The notes beneath the pieces were generated by a model, which saw only the letters and a program-made list of their open reading frames with translations, did no database searches and was not told the DNA's origin. The position numbers and the translations under genes are program-made. This document shows positions 24,949-38,131 of a stretch of 64,000 bases of DNA, in pieces (the stretch's first letter is position 1; each line of letters starts with the position of its first letter). The stretch is from Neodiprion pinetum (taxonomy: Eukaryota; Arthropoda; Insecta; Hymenoptera; Diprionidae): NCBI RefSeq assembly GCF_021155775.2, contig NC_060234.1, positions 806,001 to 870,000 of the forward strand. The letters are read 5' to 3'.

Positions 24949-27900
24949 ATGCTTCTCGACATCGCCCTCTCGGCACTCGCCCTGGTCGTTGCATGTTGGA
25001 TACTCTTCGAGCCGATATTAAGGGCTGGCAGAACATTTTGGGGTGCGGCGAGGCTGATTTTTGATTCGAACACCGTCGACTTGAAGGCGAGGTATGGCGA
25101 ATGGGCAGGTGAGTGTCTTTGCCAATTTTTTCAAGGTTTTTAGGCACATTTGTTTTTATTAATCTTTTCTCCTGCGGCCGGTCGAATGTCATTACCAGTG
25201 GCTATGGTCACAGGATCGTTCACCTCGTTGCAACTGCAGGTTGTCAGTATTTCAAACCGGCACGGGATTAATTTAACCTTGAATATTAGGAGTCGTTGAT
25301 ACTTGGTCCGCAATCTTTTTACACCGATTTTAACGCGTGCTGCTCCGAAGCTATTGCGGTAGTTCATTATGCATTCTGCGTTCGGTAGCCTGATTTAATT
25401 TATCACCGATTAAAAATCTGCCAAACTTGTCTGCAGTTGCGATTACCATGTTAATTTTACCCGAAGATCAACTATCCGAGCGAATGAAATTCACGGACAA
25501 TCCGAATACGATAAATTACATGATTGCTAAATGCAAAAAACGACTTGTTAACCACGCTGCGAGTATCAATAACAGTCCATATGAATAATAAGGTATTATT
25601 TATAACGATTGGATCGTCATTACATCACTATGAAGTAACACGAAATTTTCGGCTGGTTCAAGAAAATCTTCGGTCAAAATCTACCTACTTACACGCACGA
25701 CAGACTGCCCGAGTATACGTAACTTAGTCAATGTATTGACGTTGGAATGGATTTTCAAAATTAAGAATAACGAACGAAATATTTCGCAGTAAGCCCAATT
25801 ATTTGAGGTTATACCGTATAATCAACTTCTTATTTACTTATACGTGCAAATACGAAAGCGTTGACGATTTATTGCCACCTCTGCATCTCAGGGATGTGAA
25901 TTCAACGTAATTCGATTAACAATCAGGATGAACACGCAGCAAGCAAATACACGCATTCATCGTCACACGCGCGAGTCAAGTTTACAGACCGTTTTTTCAA
26001 TTCTGAGAACATGTTCGAAGGTGAAAAAATCGCACTCAATCCGTTCTTGCCGTAATTTTATTTTACCTTAAGTATCGACTCATGACTGTCGAGTGTCGGA
26101 AAAAATCGTACATCGGAAATAAAATCGCAAGCGTGTCGATGGCGGCCATATTGGATTGGCCATATCGGATTGGTGCGCACACGGTCGGCTTTTGTTTCGT
26201 TTTCAACTCTTTCGATGAACGAATAATTTATAGGACAATAATCGTATAGGAACTGAAGCATGGATAAAATTGATCAATTTCGAAGCGACAGTGGATTTCG
26301 ATTACCGCCGTTCGAAGAGCCGGAAATTGGTACGTGTCACCATATGCCTGCGTAACTTTTTTGCGTGGGCATCGAGAGCTGGTTTTTGTATACGCAACTT
26401 TAATCCACGACAACGCATTTACAGCACGGGTATTATAAAATTATATACATTGTACAGCTTTGAACCGGTTATTACGATGCCACGGGGGAATCCTCGCGAT
26501 TTCACTTATAGATATAGCATACACAGCAGCAAATGTGTTACACGGCAGCGATGTGAACTTAGCTTATTCACGGGTTACAATCCATACATAAGTTAAGTTA
26601 CGAAAAATCACACTTTCACATTTTTCGTTGATTTCATTATTTTACGATGCAAAATCGAAGATGAAACAATCAAGTAAATAAAAAGAATGAAAGGGGCAGA
26701 TCGGTTATATTAAACCTGCCGATTTTCATGCAAAGTAATTTTGTACATTTTTCAAAGTTCAGTGCGCCGAAATATTGCGCTCATCAAAGCTTCAACTGCA
26801 ATTACGCGATCAAATTGGCGAGAGATACGGCAACGTTTGCAAATTAAAAAAAAAAACAACAAAAATTGCGACATTTTTACGTAACGTAATTGCAAAGTTC
26901 TGGGTCGTCGGATTGCCTGCACCGGTGTAGGTGCGTGTGTGTAATAATCTTGCAGAAGCGTGCCTTTATAGTGTCTTATACACGTGAATAAATTCGCTGA
27001 CTATGCAGTTTTACAGTCGGATTCGCGTGCAGTGAACGCCAGTCTAGATTCAACTTCGATCGAAGTAAAATGTGTTCATAATACGCGGGGAAAAAGTTTG
27101 TCCTGAATTCGGGAATGTTGTGTGAGTTTTGTAGAAGGTGAAGTGGGCCCCCCACCGAGACGAGCATAAATTGTACGACGACAGTTGCGAAATTTTCGCA
27201 AAGAGCTCGCAGTCAGTCACGAGTGTATAATATAAATAATGAGGGAAAACTTGGTATCGATATAATTTTCGCCGAGAAGATTATACGTGACCTGGATATA
27301 CGAATGGGTCGCGATTGCAAAAATTCAACCTTCGCTCGTGCACAATTTATTCGCGGAAAAGTTTCTCTCCCCGGAATTTGCACGATCTGCAACTCAGTGC
27401 AGCAGCAGCAGCAGCCGAAACCCCCGGTGATGAGAAAGTAAGTCGGAGTATTTTCTGCAGCGGCAAAATTGTCAATGCCTTTGTGCCAATATTATAGACA
27501 TAGGTGTACGTTATTACCGTAGGTATGTACATGTGTTTGTAAATTACCCAAGTCGGTGGCTAAACGCTCAAATGACTCTCTTGGCGAAGTTCGGTGCCCG
27601 AATTGCAAGATAATAAGGTACAAAAAATATGAGAAACAAAAAAGGATGATGGAAAAAAAAGAAAAAAAAAAGAATAGAAACGAGAACACACTGTCCAAAG
27701 CAATCGGTAATAGAAGTTTCGCAATAGATGAAAAGTAGAACGTTGAACTGTGCAATAATTCTTTACGGAGCCCCGCGCTCGTGGGAATTTCAGTACGACA
27801 AACTTGAGACGAGAAAATGATTCCCGAAGTTATTCGGAAATACGAGAAATCATCAGGTTTTCGTTTACTTTTTTTTTTTTTACCGCGTCGAAATAATTAC

Positions 27901-30900
27901 ACATTATGTAAAAGATCTTGGGAGACTGCCTCGTTATCAGCGATAGAATATTTCGCACTGTTGGAATTGCTCTGCGAGGCTGTATAATTGTCGAAACTAC
28001 AATAATGTAATATCGTATTGCGGTCTCAAGGTAAACCGTGAAAGTTTTGTTGATCGTTTAATTATTAACGGGACAATTTGTGACTTGCGACGATTGCAGC
28101 TGCACGGGAATGACGAATTGAAACGGAGAATTGGCTTCTTGTGAGTGTACAAAAAAAAAAAAACAAAAAAAAAAATGGAAACAATAGTAATTATAATCAC
28201 CCGACAATTTACACTACGATTGCATACCCAGCGTGTATATTTTTCATCGTGAACAATACCAGAAAAATAAGAAAACTCATACGAATCTTGATTCGACTAA
28301 AGTGCGAAATTGTACTTTGACCGCTTTTTGAACAATTTCGTATGCAAAAAAAATGCAGGTTTCCTCGCAACAATCATTTACGGAATAAAATTAACAGGTA
28401 CTTGCCGAATTCCGGCTTAATGCGGCGGTAAATATTGACGACTTATGGTTTATACTCTTCTATATGCATTGCACTTTTATTACATACGCGCGAGTCCGAC
28501 TAAACAAACGAGCAGTTTCTTATTAATTAATAATTATAGTCACGTATTTCTCGCTTCCGATGCTAATGATAAAAGCAAATTTCTGACAAAAAAACAAGGA
28601 GTTGTTGGTAATTTTTATTGTCGTTGACGTTACCTCATCTTAATTCGCGCAGTTGTGACGGGTTCGACTGACGGAATCGGCAAGGCCTACGCCAAGGAAC
28701 TGGCTGTCAGGGGAATGAGCCTGGTTCTGATAAGCAGAAATTTCGACAGGCTTGAGAACACAAGGAAGGAAATACTCGCGACGAATCCGAACGTCGAAGT
28801 CAAAGTCATAGTAGCAGATTTCAGCAAGGGAAAGGATATCTACGAAAAAATATCGATTCAACTTCAAGATTTGCCCGTAGCTATTCTAGGTAAGTGATAA
28901 TTTTTCATTTATTCGTTACAATCAGAGGTATTCCTCTATATGTATTAGGGTGGTTAATTTTTTAACTTTTTTTACCGGTAGTTCGAATTTTATTTTAATT
29001 TTTTTGCCAAGAAATAGGTTCGACTAGAAATAACATTTCGTAACGGTAATCTGTGAAATGTTGTGAAAAAAATTTATTACTCGCTGAAAAGTTTTCGATT
29101 TTCTAATCATTATATCGTGAATTCATACTTGTCAATTTTTTGACGATTTCGAATAACAGATGAGAAATATTTTCTACTGAATAAAATAGGTATAATAACG
29201 AGATTATATTTTGGTATCCAAGTAATTTGTCTGGTAATCGGATGCCTAAAATTGACGGAAATGAACGTACAAATGTACTCGGATAGAAGCCAATGTAGAT
29301 AAACGGAACTTGGTGTTTCCAACGTGGAATAAAAAAAAAAAAAAAAGAAAAAATAGGTAAAAAAGCGAATGGATTCGAAGTCAGCATTTATGCAAATATG
29401 TTAAAAACGAGACGCGATTGCATCTACTTGTGATTTCGAAATACGGTACACGTGAGTGCTTGCAGAGCCTAATGGCGAGTATGACATAACAGTTTTGTTG
29501 AGGCTTTGTGAAAGGTCGACCTCTTCGCGCAACGCATGATAATTCAGGAACATATTTAGCTCTAAGCTTCTTTCTCATCCTCGACTCGTTAGATCAACTT
29601 TCACTAATACTTCGTCCTTGTCGAAGACATATTATCACATACGTTACGGTTTTGTAATCTGTTGCAAATATTATACGTGCTCGCGGTATGGTTAAGCAGA
29701 GATTTAAAAGTATAGAAAGTCGCAAAGTAAGGAAAGCAGAAATGCACATGCTAGAATTGTTCTTTTTGGAAATTTTATTCATTTATTTTTTTTTTTTTAC
29801 CCATCCCAGCAACAGATGGTGAAAGACGCCCCAATTTTGTAAATTCTATCTCTCGGCTAGATCAAATCGTTAGTCTTCGTTTTTTAAACAAATAATCACG
29901 TGGGCCAAAAAATTTGTTTCATTCTCGTACAACGAAATTGAATTTACATGACCGGTGTCCCGAGTCGAAAACGTAAGCGTTTCTCTAGCAGCGGGCAATT
30001 TAAACTCGCCTCTTGTGTTTCGAGCTTTTCCAAGTTTCGTGCCGTGTTAATCTTAATTAGTGAAAATTCTTCTCGCCGGTGAACTGCAGTCAACAATGTC
30101 GGCAAGCAGTACGAGTACCCGATGTACCTGGGCGAGGTACCGGAAACGGAATTATGGGACATAATAAACGTGAACGTGGGGGCGACGACGCTGATGACCA
30201 GGATGCTGATCGGAGCGATGGAGAAGCGTGGCCGAGGAGCGATCGTCAACGTTTCGTCGGGTTCGGAACTGCAGCCGTTGCCTTTGATGACGGTTTACGC
30301 GGCGACTAAAATCTACGTTAAAAGTTTCTCGGAGGCGTTAAGAGCCGAGTATTCGAGGTCCGGGATAACGGTCCAGCATCTCGTGCCCTTCTTCATAAAC
30401 ACGAAGATGAACGCGTTCAGCGCAAAGCTGCAGGTGAGAATTTAAACCTACGCGAATAATGAAAGGGTTGATTTTTAATTTGCTCATTGAAAATACTGAA
30501 AATATCAATTTATTATGGGAATTAGGAATCATTTTTTAAGGTGACAAGTTTATTTTTTTTCGTCGAGAAAACAACATTGGCTAAACCAGACATTTTTTTA
30601 CGTTATATTTTTCTTCAATTCTCAGAATTGAATTTCAACCGAATTAAGAATTAATCTGCTCAACGATTTGGGTTTTAGTAACTTACTAGATCTGGGAAAA
30701 TGTCAGGGAAAATTAGGTTTTAAGTAATGGAAAACCTGGAAATGTCACGGAGTTATAATTCCAAAAATTTGTGGCCACCCGGAATGATTTCATTGTTACA
30801 ATTGTTGTTTCAGTTTTGTTTTGCGTTTGTTCTTTTGATGGTTGAGAAATAGGTGCCTAGATCTAGATCGAGAAATCTTACAAGGTGAAAAATTTCCGAC

Positions 30901-32213
30901 AATTCATCCGTGAAACGTTGACTGAATTGCGAAAACTGCACGGTGAAATTCCCTCTTCGTCACTTTTTTTTACAGCGTTTTCAACACCGTTTAAACGTAC
31001 AAATCACCGTCCATTCGGAATGTGTGGCGTCGTTGTATAGTTAGGTTGAAAAAGTATTGGAACAAAAACAGAGCTTCAAATAGTATCACCGAAGCTGATC
31101 TAGTTACATAAAAATTGATGAAACACCACATTATTTTACCTACGTCATAGAAATCTCGTTGCTATATTATTTTTTTTTTTATTTTACTGAAAAATTTATA
31201 TTGTTTAAAACAGATTTTTAACGAACATTATCTGATATTATTCACAAATGAACCCTCCACACATCGTCTAACTCAAATTGTGATTGACGACAACGTATTT
31301 CTTGATGAATCACAAGTTCATCGTCTGTAAATTCTTATGTGTATAATTCTTATTTTTAATATCGGATTTTTATTCGTCACCAACTGACAGGCTCAAAAAA
31401 GAATCTCTAGTAAATTCATCTGTGTACGAACAAAATGAGCTATTTTCCAACAAGACCGGACTAACTGTAGGGATTTTTTGGTGGAAAAATAGTGTAATAA
31501 TGTAATTTCTCTAACGTTGTTAATAGCAAGGTGTTGAAAAATTGAGATTCAGTGTAGAAACGTTTTTTTTCTCTTGATCTCAGAGAATTTCATTTTCCTT
31601 ATTCAAGTGCCGTTCAGTTATAAGGGTGGCCGCAAATGTTTGGGAAAAAAATTCCATGACATTTCCAGATTTTCCATTACCTGAAACTCATTTTTCCCTG
31701 ACATTTTCCCAGTTCTAGTAAGTTACTAAAACCTAAATCGTTCAGCTCATCAACTCAATATTCGGTTGAAATTCAATTCGAATTGAAGAAAAATATAACG
31801 TATAAAAAAGTCCGTTTAAGCCAATCTTGTTTCCCCGACGAATAAAAGTAAACTTGTCACCTTAAAAAATGATTCCTAATTTCCTGGCAGAAAACTGATA
31901 TATTCAAGTTTTCCCATGGCCGAATAAAAAAATCCCTCGACAATTCCAGGTTTTCCATTATCCCTTCGTTTTCGCCCCTATTAAATACCCTGATTGTGTT
32001 CAGGTGTCGAGTGTGATGGTACCGGACGCTACGACCTACGCTAGAAACGCCGTCGCGACGCTTGGAAAACTCGACTCTAGCACCGGATATTGGGCCCACG
32101 GAATTCAGCAATTTTTCACAGTCATTCCACCGGTCTGGGTGAGAACGAAGATCGGCCAGTTGATAAATCAGACGTTCAGGGAAGATTATTTCAAAGGGAA
32201 AACCGTGTCCTGA
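24949..32213 (+). CDS. Hsdl1: Hydroxysteroid dehydrogenase-like protein 1 (short-chain dehydrogenase, 4 exons)
   Basis: Short-chain dehydrogenase of the HSD17B3/12-like branch. Exons 24949-25108, 28653-28889, 30090-30433 and 32004-32213 join in phase to give 316 residues. An N-terminal hydrophobic helix (LSALALVVACWILFEP) suggests membrane anchoring. Cofactor loop TGSTDGIG at residues 56-63, NNVG at 134-137, WDIINVNV, catalytic Ser189 in NVSSGS, Tyr202 and Lys206 in YAATK. The segments around the active site and the C-terminal VPDATTYARNAV...TGYWAHGIQ resemble HSDL1 more than HSD17B12. Vertebrate HSDL1 is reported inactive because the catalytic Tyr is Phe; here Tyr is retained. The ATG is placed just after a likely acceptor (TTTGTCCAG at 24926-24934), so a 5' noncoding exon is expected. 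A polyadenylation signal, AATAAA, is at 32394. Confidence 0.88.
25109..28652 (+). other. Intron 1 of the HSDL1-like gene
   Basis: A 3.5-kb intron. It holds a CAG run (27399-27413) and a TATA-like stretch near 27226-27238. An isolated GTAAGT donor at about 27438 could mark an alternative first exon. No other coding sequence was recognised. Confidence 0.6.
28890..30089 (+). other. Intron 2 of the HSDL1-like gene
   Basis: A 1.2-kb AT-rich intron. Near its start (28944-28967) it has TTAGGGTGGTTAATTTTTTA, which recurs in reverse orientation in the ACSL gene at about 37266-37293, so it is probably a dispersed repeat end. Confidence 0.6.
30518..31888. repeat. Long inverted repeat filling intron 3 of the HSDL1-like gene
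   Basis: The left arm (about 30518-30781) runs from AATTAGGAATCATTTTTTAA to GTGGCCACCC. The right arm (about 31622-31888) is its diverged reverse complement, from GGGTGGCCGCAAATG to TTAAAAAATGATTCCTAATT. Arms are about 265 bp, the loop about 840 bp. Each arm looks like a copy of a repeat whose end reads GGGTGGCCACAAAT; another copy lies in the ACSL gene near 35366. Intron 3 (30434-32003) is thus mostly a potential RNA hairpin. Confidence 0.75.
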
Positions 32214-32393
32214 ATACACTCTAGTCGAATCAAAGAAATCACGACGTATATACGCAGTGCCTTATAAATATATAAATATCCTTAAGTCTTTCACTATATG
32301 CATTTGTAAATACCGAGTTTAATTCCGACACTTTGTCATCGCGTCGTTTATAACGTGATTATGACAGCTATTTCAATAATTAATTTTTATAAC

Positions 32394-32399
32394 AATAAA
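32394..32399 (+). terminator. Polyadenylation signal of the HSDL1-like gene
   Basis: A canonical AATAAA lies 181 bases after the stop codon at 32211-32213. Confidence 0.5.
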
Positions 32400-32598
32400 T
32401 CGACGTTAGTTGTTTTACACGAGAATAAACAATTTTGACCTTTTTTAATTGATTCCGAGATATGTTTTTTCGTATACATTGTTTTTGCCTTATGATTTGC
32501 GATGAGAAATTTAGACGAGACATGAAAAGAAATGACAATATTTATAATTACCAACGTTTTTTTCAACCTCGTCGTTTTGACATGTTATCGTTATATTT

Positions 32599-32633
<35 letters not shown>

Positions 32634-34747
32634 TTCTTTCACCACCTAGTTTTTTTCTTTCCTCTATTTCTCCAATTCTCTGTATATATCAATATATATA
32701 TATACATACAACATGCGTAGATGTGTAATTATTTCATCACTGTGAAGAATTGACAGATGAAAATGAGGATAAGAAATAACGGATAGAAAGAAAACTGCCA
32801 ATTTCCGTAAAGAATACATATTTATAATTAATTTTTCATCATTCAGGCTTCAAATATTACATACAAGCTGATACACGTAAACACACAACACACGTAAAAT
32901 AAGACAAGAACTCTCATCGTACGTGTATAGCTGCTTTGAATCTATCGCGTAAGAATAGTTTGAAATGTGCGTTGAAGTAGTTTCAGTAATAAGATAAGTC
33001 ATGACAATGAATTACTTCAACCATTATGATTTGTCTGTAATATTATTTCTATTATTATCGATGGTATTTGAAGAAAATGGATGTTTTCGTACGTTTTCAC
33101 GAAATGAAATTTACTTTAACACGTTTATCGATTGACTGAATAGTTTAGAATATACGGAAATTGCTTCACTCGCATCGGAAATAAATAAAAAATGAAGCAT
33201 TAAACTCGAATTGCACTCTATTTTCAAACTATACACCTCAATTTTCAACTACATATCGGCTAGTTTTGTACAATACATAATATAATATCGACTATACGCT
33301 TCGTTTCGCACACGGTAATATATTTCACGCTTCATCTCCTGTATGGATAAACTTTCTCGGTGGTCGAACTATTCGATGAATTGCGATAAGGTATGAAACA
33401 TTGAATGATTACGAAGAAGAGAAAAAATGGTGGAAGACAAGAAATGCGTCTATAAAAGAAATTTAAAACTCTAGCGCCAAGATGAAATGAAACGATGTTA
33501 CATTAGATTTATGAAACGATTGTATCCACACAAGAGATTTTTAAGCAACGCCGACCATCGAGTGGACCGAACCAAAATATTTGGACACATTTTTGAAAAT
33601 TTGGTTTCGCGTGTGCAAATAATTCTTCCGACAATGAACAACATATTCATACATTTAATAAAAAAAAGTACTAACATTATTTCGGAATAAATCCGCGAAG
33701 TAATAAAATGAATATCGTTAGATTCCGTTAACGAAAACGGAGTGAGTGATGCTTTACGTTTGATTTAAATAAAGTTGTTAACGCGAATGTGTTTTTTTTT
33801 TTTTTTGTTGTAAATTTGACCCGTTACGATTATAATAATATAATATATTTTACACCTCAATAATCTCCGAGTAATGATTCGTAATTATTTTTAAATATGT
33901 ATATATGTATGTATATATATATATATAGTATATTTTATTTATATAATTTATTTACAGCGATTTCAATCTTTGCGAACGAACAAAAGCATGAACAGACAAA
34001 GATTGAAAAAAAAAACAAACAAAACGTTGAAAACCGCTTTGCACCATTATTTGTTTATTAATTAATTTATTTATTTATTCATTTATTTATTCACCTCGAC
34101 GTTGAAATTCTAATTCTTTTCATCTTTTCTCCCTCGGTATTTTTTTCTAATTTGTTGACTTTTCAAAAAATTTCTTTGCACCCCTCCTCCAATATTCGCG
34201 CAATTATTATTTTACACACACTTAATATATTGAATTTCCATCAACAGGAAATACAAACATATCCCATAAACCGTAGGATATCCTATTTACGAGAAACGAC
34301 GTACTGCAGAGAAAAAACCCTCATCTCTGTACAAAAACGAGAATCCCAATAAAATCCTCGGTAGTTGCCGACACAACTCTTTCAATCTCTCTCTTTTTCC
34401 TAAAAAGACTCGGCACAACGCTCACACACCTAAGACTGGCTAATTTTCATTGATCCTCATCTTCGTTCAAGATAATCTGTATAAATATTTATCTATACAA
34501 AAACGGGACAAGGATGCGCATTCACTGGCAAAAGGAGAAAGAACGAGAGAGAAAGAGAGAGCACGTGTCGAACTCATAGGCAGCTAAGATTTTCACCCAA
34601 GCTTTTCGTTCCCGAGTGTTTTTCCGTCATTCTCCGTCATCCCCCTTCACGGTATATCACACACACACAAATACCTACATCAGTTACAAACACGTTATAT
34701 GTTGTTACATTTGGCATTTATCGTATAGTTTATCGCCGGGGCCAGCA
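32400..34747. other. Convergent intergenic region
   Basis: Lies between the HSDL1-like gene (plus) and ACSL (minus), so it should hold both 3' ends. Very AT-rich, with (TA)n at 32602-32630 and TA-rich arrays near 33900. No gene recognised. Confidence 0.5.
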
Positions 34748-37700
34748 TCACGAGGCGTACATCCGGTTTATCTCGTGCTGGTAGCGTTCCTGGACGGCTT
34801 TCCTCTTGAGTTTAAAAGCTGCCGTGACAAGTCCCATATCCGGTGACCATTGTTCGGCGCAGAGTTTCACAGCCCCAGGAATTTCGAACTTCTCCAGTTT
34901 ACCTGTAGGGATCGGTGAAGAAAATACCGTGTTCAAAAAGACACAAAGTAAAACTTTCGTGTTTCTGCGAAATATAACATAACATTCAATGATGCAACGC
35001 TGCTCACATTTCTTCGACTGCTCGACGAGCTCCTGAAGCACGGCTTTCTCGATTTCCGGATTATTGCACAGCTCCTCGAGCGAGGAAGGCCTCAGTCCAA
35101 GATTCTCGGCCAGCTCCTCGAGGTGTCGAGGATTCGGCACGACCAAGGCGACCGTGTAATGCTTACTGGCATCACCGTAAATGCAGATGTTCTCAACCGC
35201 CGGACATGTCTTAAGCTCAGCTTCGACCTTTCCCAGAGACACGTATTCGCCCAGCTGCAGTTTTACCAGATCCTTCTTCCGGTCTGTCATTTTCGAATGG
35301 AATAATGCAAAAAACGGTGAAACACTTGCCACTTACCCATCTCTCGCAAGTAGGTAGGTATTACAGGATGGCCACAAATTTATGGGACAAAAATTCCGTG
35401 ACATTTCCAGATTATTCATTACCGCTTTTGAATACCCTGTCATGTCAACCTTGTATCAGGTACCTACCGATGATTTTGATACACCCGTCAGGATGCACCT
35501 CGGCAATGTCCCCGGTCTTGAACCACTGTTTGCCACATTCCTGATAGAAGTCCTCCGACGTCTTGTCCTTGAGCTTGTAGTACCCGGCGGAAACGTTGTC
35601 GCCACCGATGATAACCTCGCCCCTCGGATACGGCTTGTCGGTCACTCTGTAACCGGCCTCTTCCCAACTTACGAGCTTTATGTCGCAGGCAGTAGTCGGC
35701 GCCCCGGCTCTGCCGGTGCTTCGGTCGTACGCTGAAAAGTGACTAAACGTTTCAGAGGCCGGTTCTACGGTTGAAAATCATAGTATATTGTGTAACAGAG
35801 AGTAAGTTTGCAATATGAGTCGCAGGTGAGCCGAAGTAGGTGAGTCGAAAAGACCGTTGCCGTCTTGTTGCATACGATTCTTTATGCAACAAGAGCATGT
35901 ATTAGTTTTTTCACTAAGTATTAAATTGAGGTTAGGGTGACGTAATATCAGATTTGTTTGCGTCTGCGCATGCGCGGAGGGGTTAAACGTGGTATTTTCT
36001 GCACTCCGCGCATGCGCATTCGTAGACTCACTAGACGGTTATAAAAACGAGTACTTTTTGTACGGAAAACAGGCATGGAAAAATCCGTAGAACATGTTCG
36101 CGTTATATAAATACTTTTTTTTTGTGCCATTTCGTTACAATATGATCGCGAGTCGAGTGTTTATTACGAAAAGGTGACTAAAGATATCAAGGAAATAGGA
36201 CATGGAATCCGTACTCACTGTCCATCACCGTCGCGCAAGACGTCGTTTCCGTCAGTCCATATCCCTGGGTGACGGTGACGCAGAGACAAAGTTTTATCTG
36301 GCAATGAGTGTCCGGACTGAGCGGCGCTCCACCGGATAAAATGAGCCTCGCTCGTCCTCCAAGGACCTGTTTAGCCGCGCCGAATACGTACTTGTCGCAG
36401 AGGGGTGTTTCGTAGCCTCGTTTAAGCCACTTGAGTTTGTACTCGTAAGCGAAGTTGAATATCGCCTGTTTGAAGGGACCGCCACGTTTCACATTCTCGT
36501 TTATTCCCTTCGATATGCGGTCAAGGATCAGCTGGTATTGGATCAAAACGATCAGTGTGATTGTCGTGCAAAATTTTGTCTTGGAGTAGTGGAGGGGGCT
36601 TTCGAAAAAACAAACAATTTACCGGTACAGCGGTGAGACAGGTAGGGTGTAAAACGGATGCGTCACCCTTGGATCCCCGTTGAATTTTGCTGCTCGAGTC
36701 GATCATCGTAAGCGGAGTGCTGTAGCCAATCGGAACACCGCTCAGGAGGCAAACGCTCTCAGCTAATAGTTCAAAGACGTGGGCGAGTGGAAGATAACCG
36801 AGGAATACATCGTCGGATCGAATTTCAACGACGTCACAGTAGGCCTTGAGAGTCGCGATGATGTTTTTGTGGGAGAGAAGAACACCCTTTGGAATTCCCG
36901 TCGAGCCCGAGGTGTACATTATTATCGCTGTGTCATCTGCCTTGGGCGGTGACGGTTCGATTTTCAGGGTGTTACCGGTCTTGATGACGTCTGAAAACGG
37001 CACCAGAGTAACGCCATCCTGCGGAGAAAACAATGCGAATCGCAATTACGCATCATTCGTAAAACGATCTAAAAGCGCAGGTTTTGTTTCACCGATTATA
37101 GTGGACAAAAACTGGTCATGCTAAAGTTATTCCAGTTCTTGCCTTTTTCATTCTGCACCAAGAGTTTCAAGACTCGTGGCGATGAGTCGAACTCTTGTTT
37201 GTCTTAACGTCGCAATAGCGTATGTTTCTTGTATGCTTCCACGTTCTTTACACAGACGTCGTTAAAAAGTGTTAAAAAATGAACCACCCTAGTACACGCG
37301 TGACGTTTTCATACCTTGTACCCCGATGTGTTTGTGGGCTTGAGCTGATCCTCCATGAAAATTACGGTCTTTATCTTAGGCGCTAGTTCAAGTAGCCTTT
37401 TGAACTTGGGAAGGAGATCGTGACTGGTTATTACGGTGTCGACCTCGGTCTCGTTTATCCCGTGAGCGATCGCCTCGTCGCCAAGTGTCGCGTATATCGT
37501 AACGATGGGGAAATTCTGCTTGAAGCATCCATGAGCCGCGATCATCCACTCGGCTCTGGTCTCAGCGAATATCACCACATTTCGTCCCGACCTCATTCCC
37601 AGGTTCCTCAATCCTCGGCCGAAAGACGCGGCGAGTCTCTCGACCTCCGAGAAGGTCTTCCACTTGTAGTCGCCCATTTTGTACTGAAATCAAAGTGCGA

Positions 37701-38131
37701 GAGTGAGACGAGTTGGAAAGAAACGATCAATTGGGAAAGACACTTCGTGACATGTGCGTGAGACCAAGCAACCAACCAACCTTTTTGAAGACTCTACCGT
37801 TCGGCTGCAGCTCGTCCTCCTCGGCGAGGATCTGTCTCGTACCGAGGCATCGTTTCGAGTTGTGAACTTGGGCGACCCAAAGAAGCATTTCATCGAGGGT
37901 TTCGACCTTCCGTTTTTTCATTGCGACGTGCATCTCCCCGGGACTGTCGACTGACCTGTAGGTCACAGAGTTCTCGTCCTTCGATACCAGCTTGGCCTTG
38001 ACTCGCCTGGACTTCTTCCGCTTTTCCCAGGGCCGCTGGAGGACCAGGTAGACCGGAAAGGTGAGCAGATCGCAGACGTAAGAAATCGCCTGGATGGCGC
38101 GTATAGCGCCGGCTATCCAGAAACCCTCCAT
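34748..38131 (-). CDS. Acsl: Long-chain-fatty-acid-CoA ligase, ACSL3/4 type (7 exons)
   Basis: Activates long-chain fatty acids to acyl-CoA at the ER, mitochondrial or lipid-droplet surface. Exons on the minus strand: 38131-37781, 37683-37315, 37018-36623, 36531-36219, 35731-35468, 35283-35008 and 34902-34748. All phases close and give 707 residues, close to the usual length of about 710. An N-terminal hydrophobic segment (residues 3-31) fits the membrane anchor of ACSL3/4. The AMP-binding signature MYTSGSTGIPKG starts near residue 274; GYGLTETT, FKTGDIAEVHPDG and IIDRKKDLVKLQ mark the adenylation core and the fatty-acyl-CoA synthetase signature. The C-terminus (AAFKLKR...INRMYAS) is typical. 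A splice acceptor precedes the ATG at about 38137, so the 5' UTR begins in an upstream exon, possibly near 47930. The exon 1 donor (GTTGGT) is weak but phase-consistent. Confidence 0.94.
35366..35450. repeat. Fragment of the dispersed GGTGGCCACAAAT repeat in an ACSL intron
   Basis: GGATGGCCACAAATTTATGGGACAAAAATTCCGTGACATTTCCAG-like sequence matches the end of the inverted-repeat arms at 30781 and 31622 (same order of motifs: GTGGCC, AAAAATTCC, TGACATTTCCAGATT). It lies inside intron 5 (35284-35467) of the synthetase. Confidence 0.6.
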
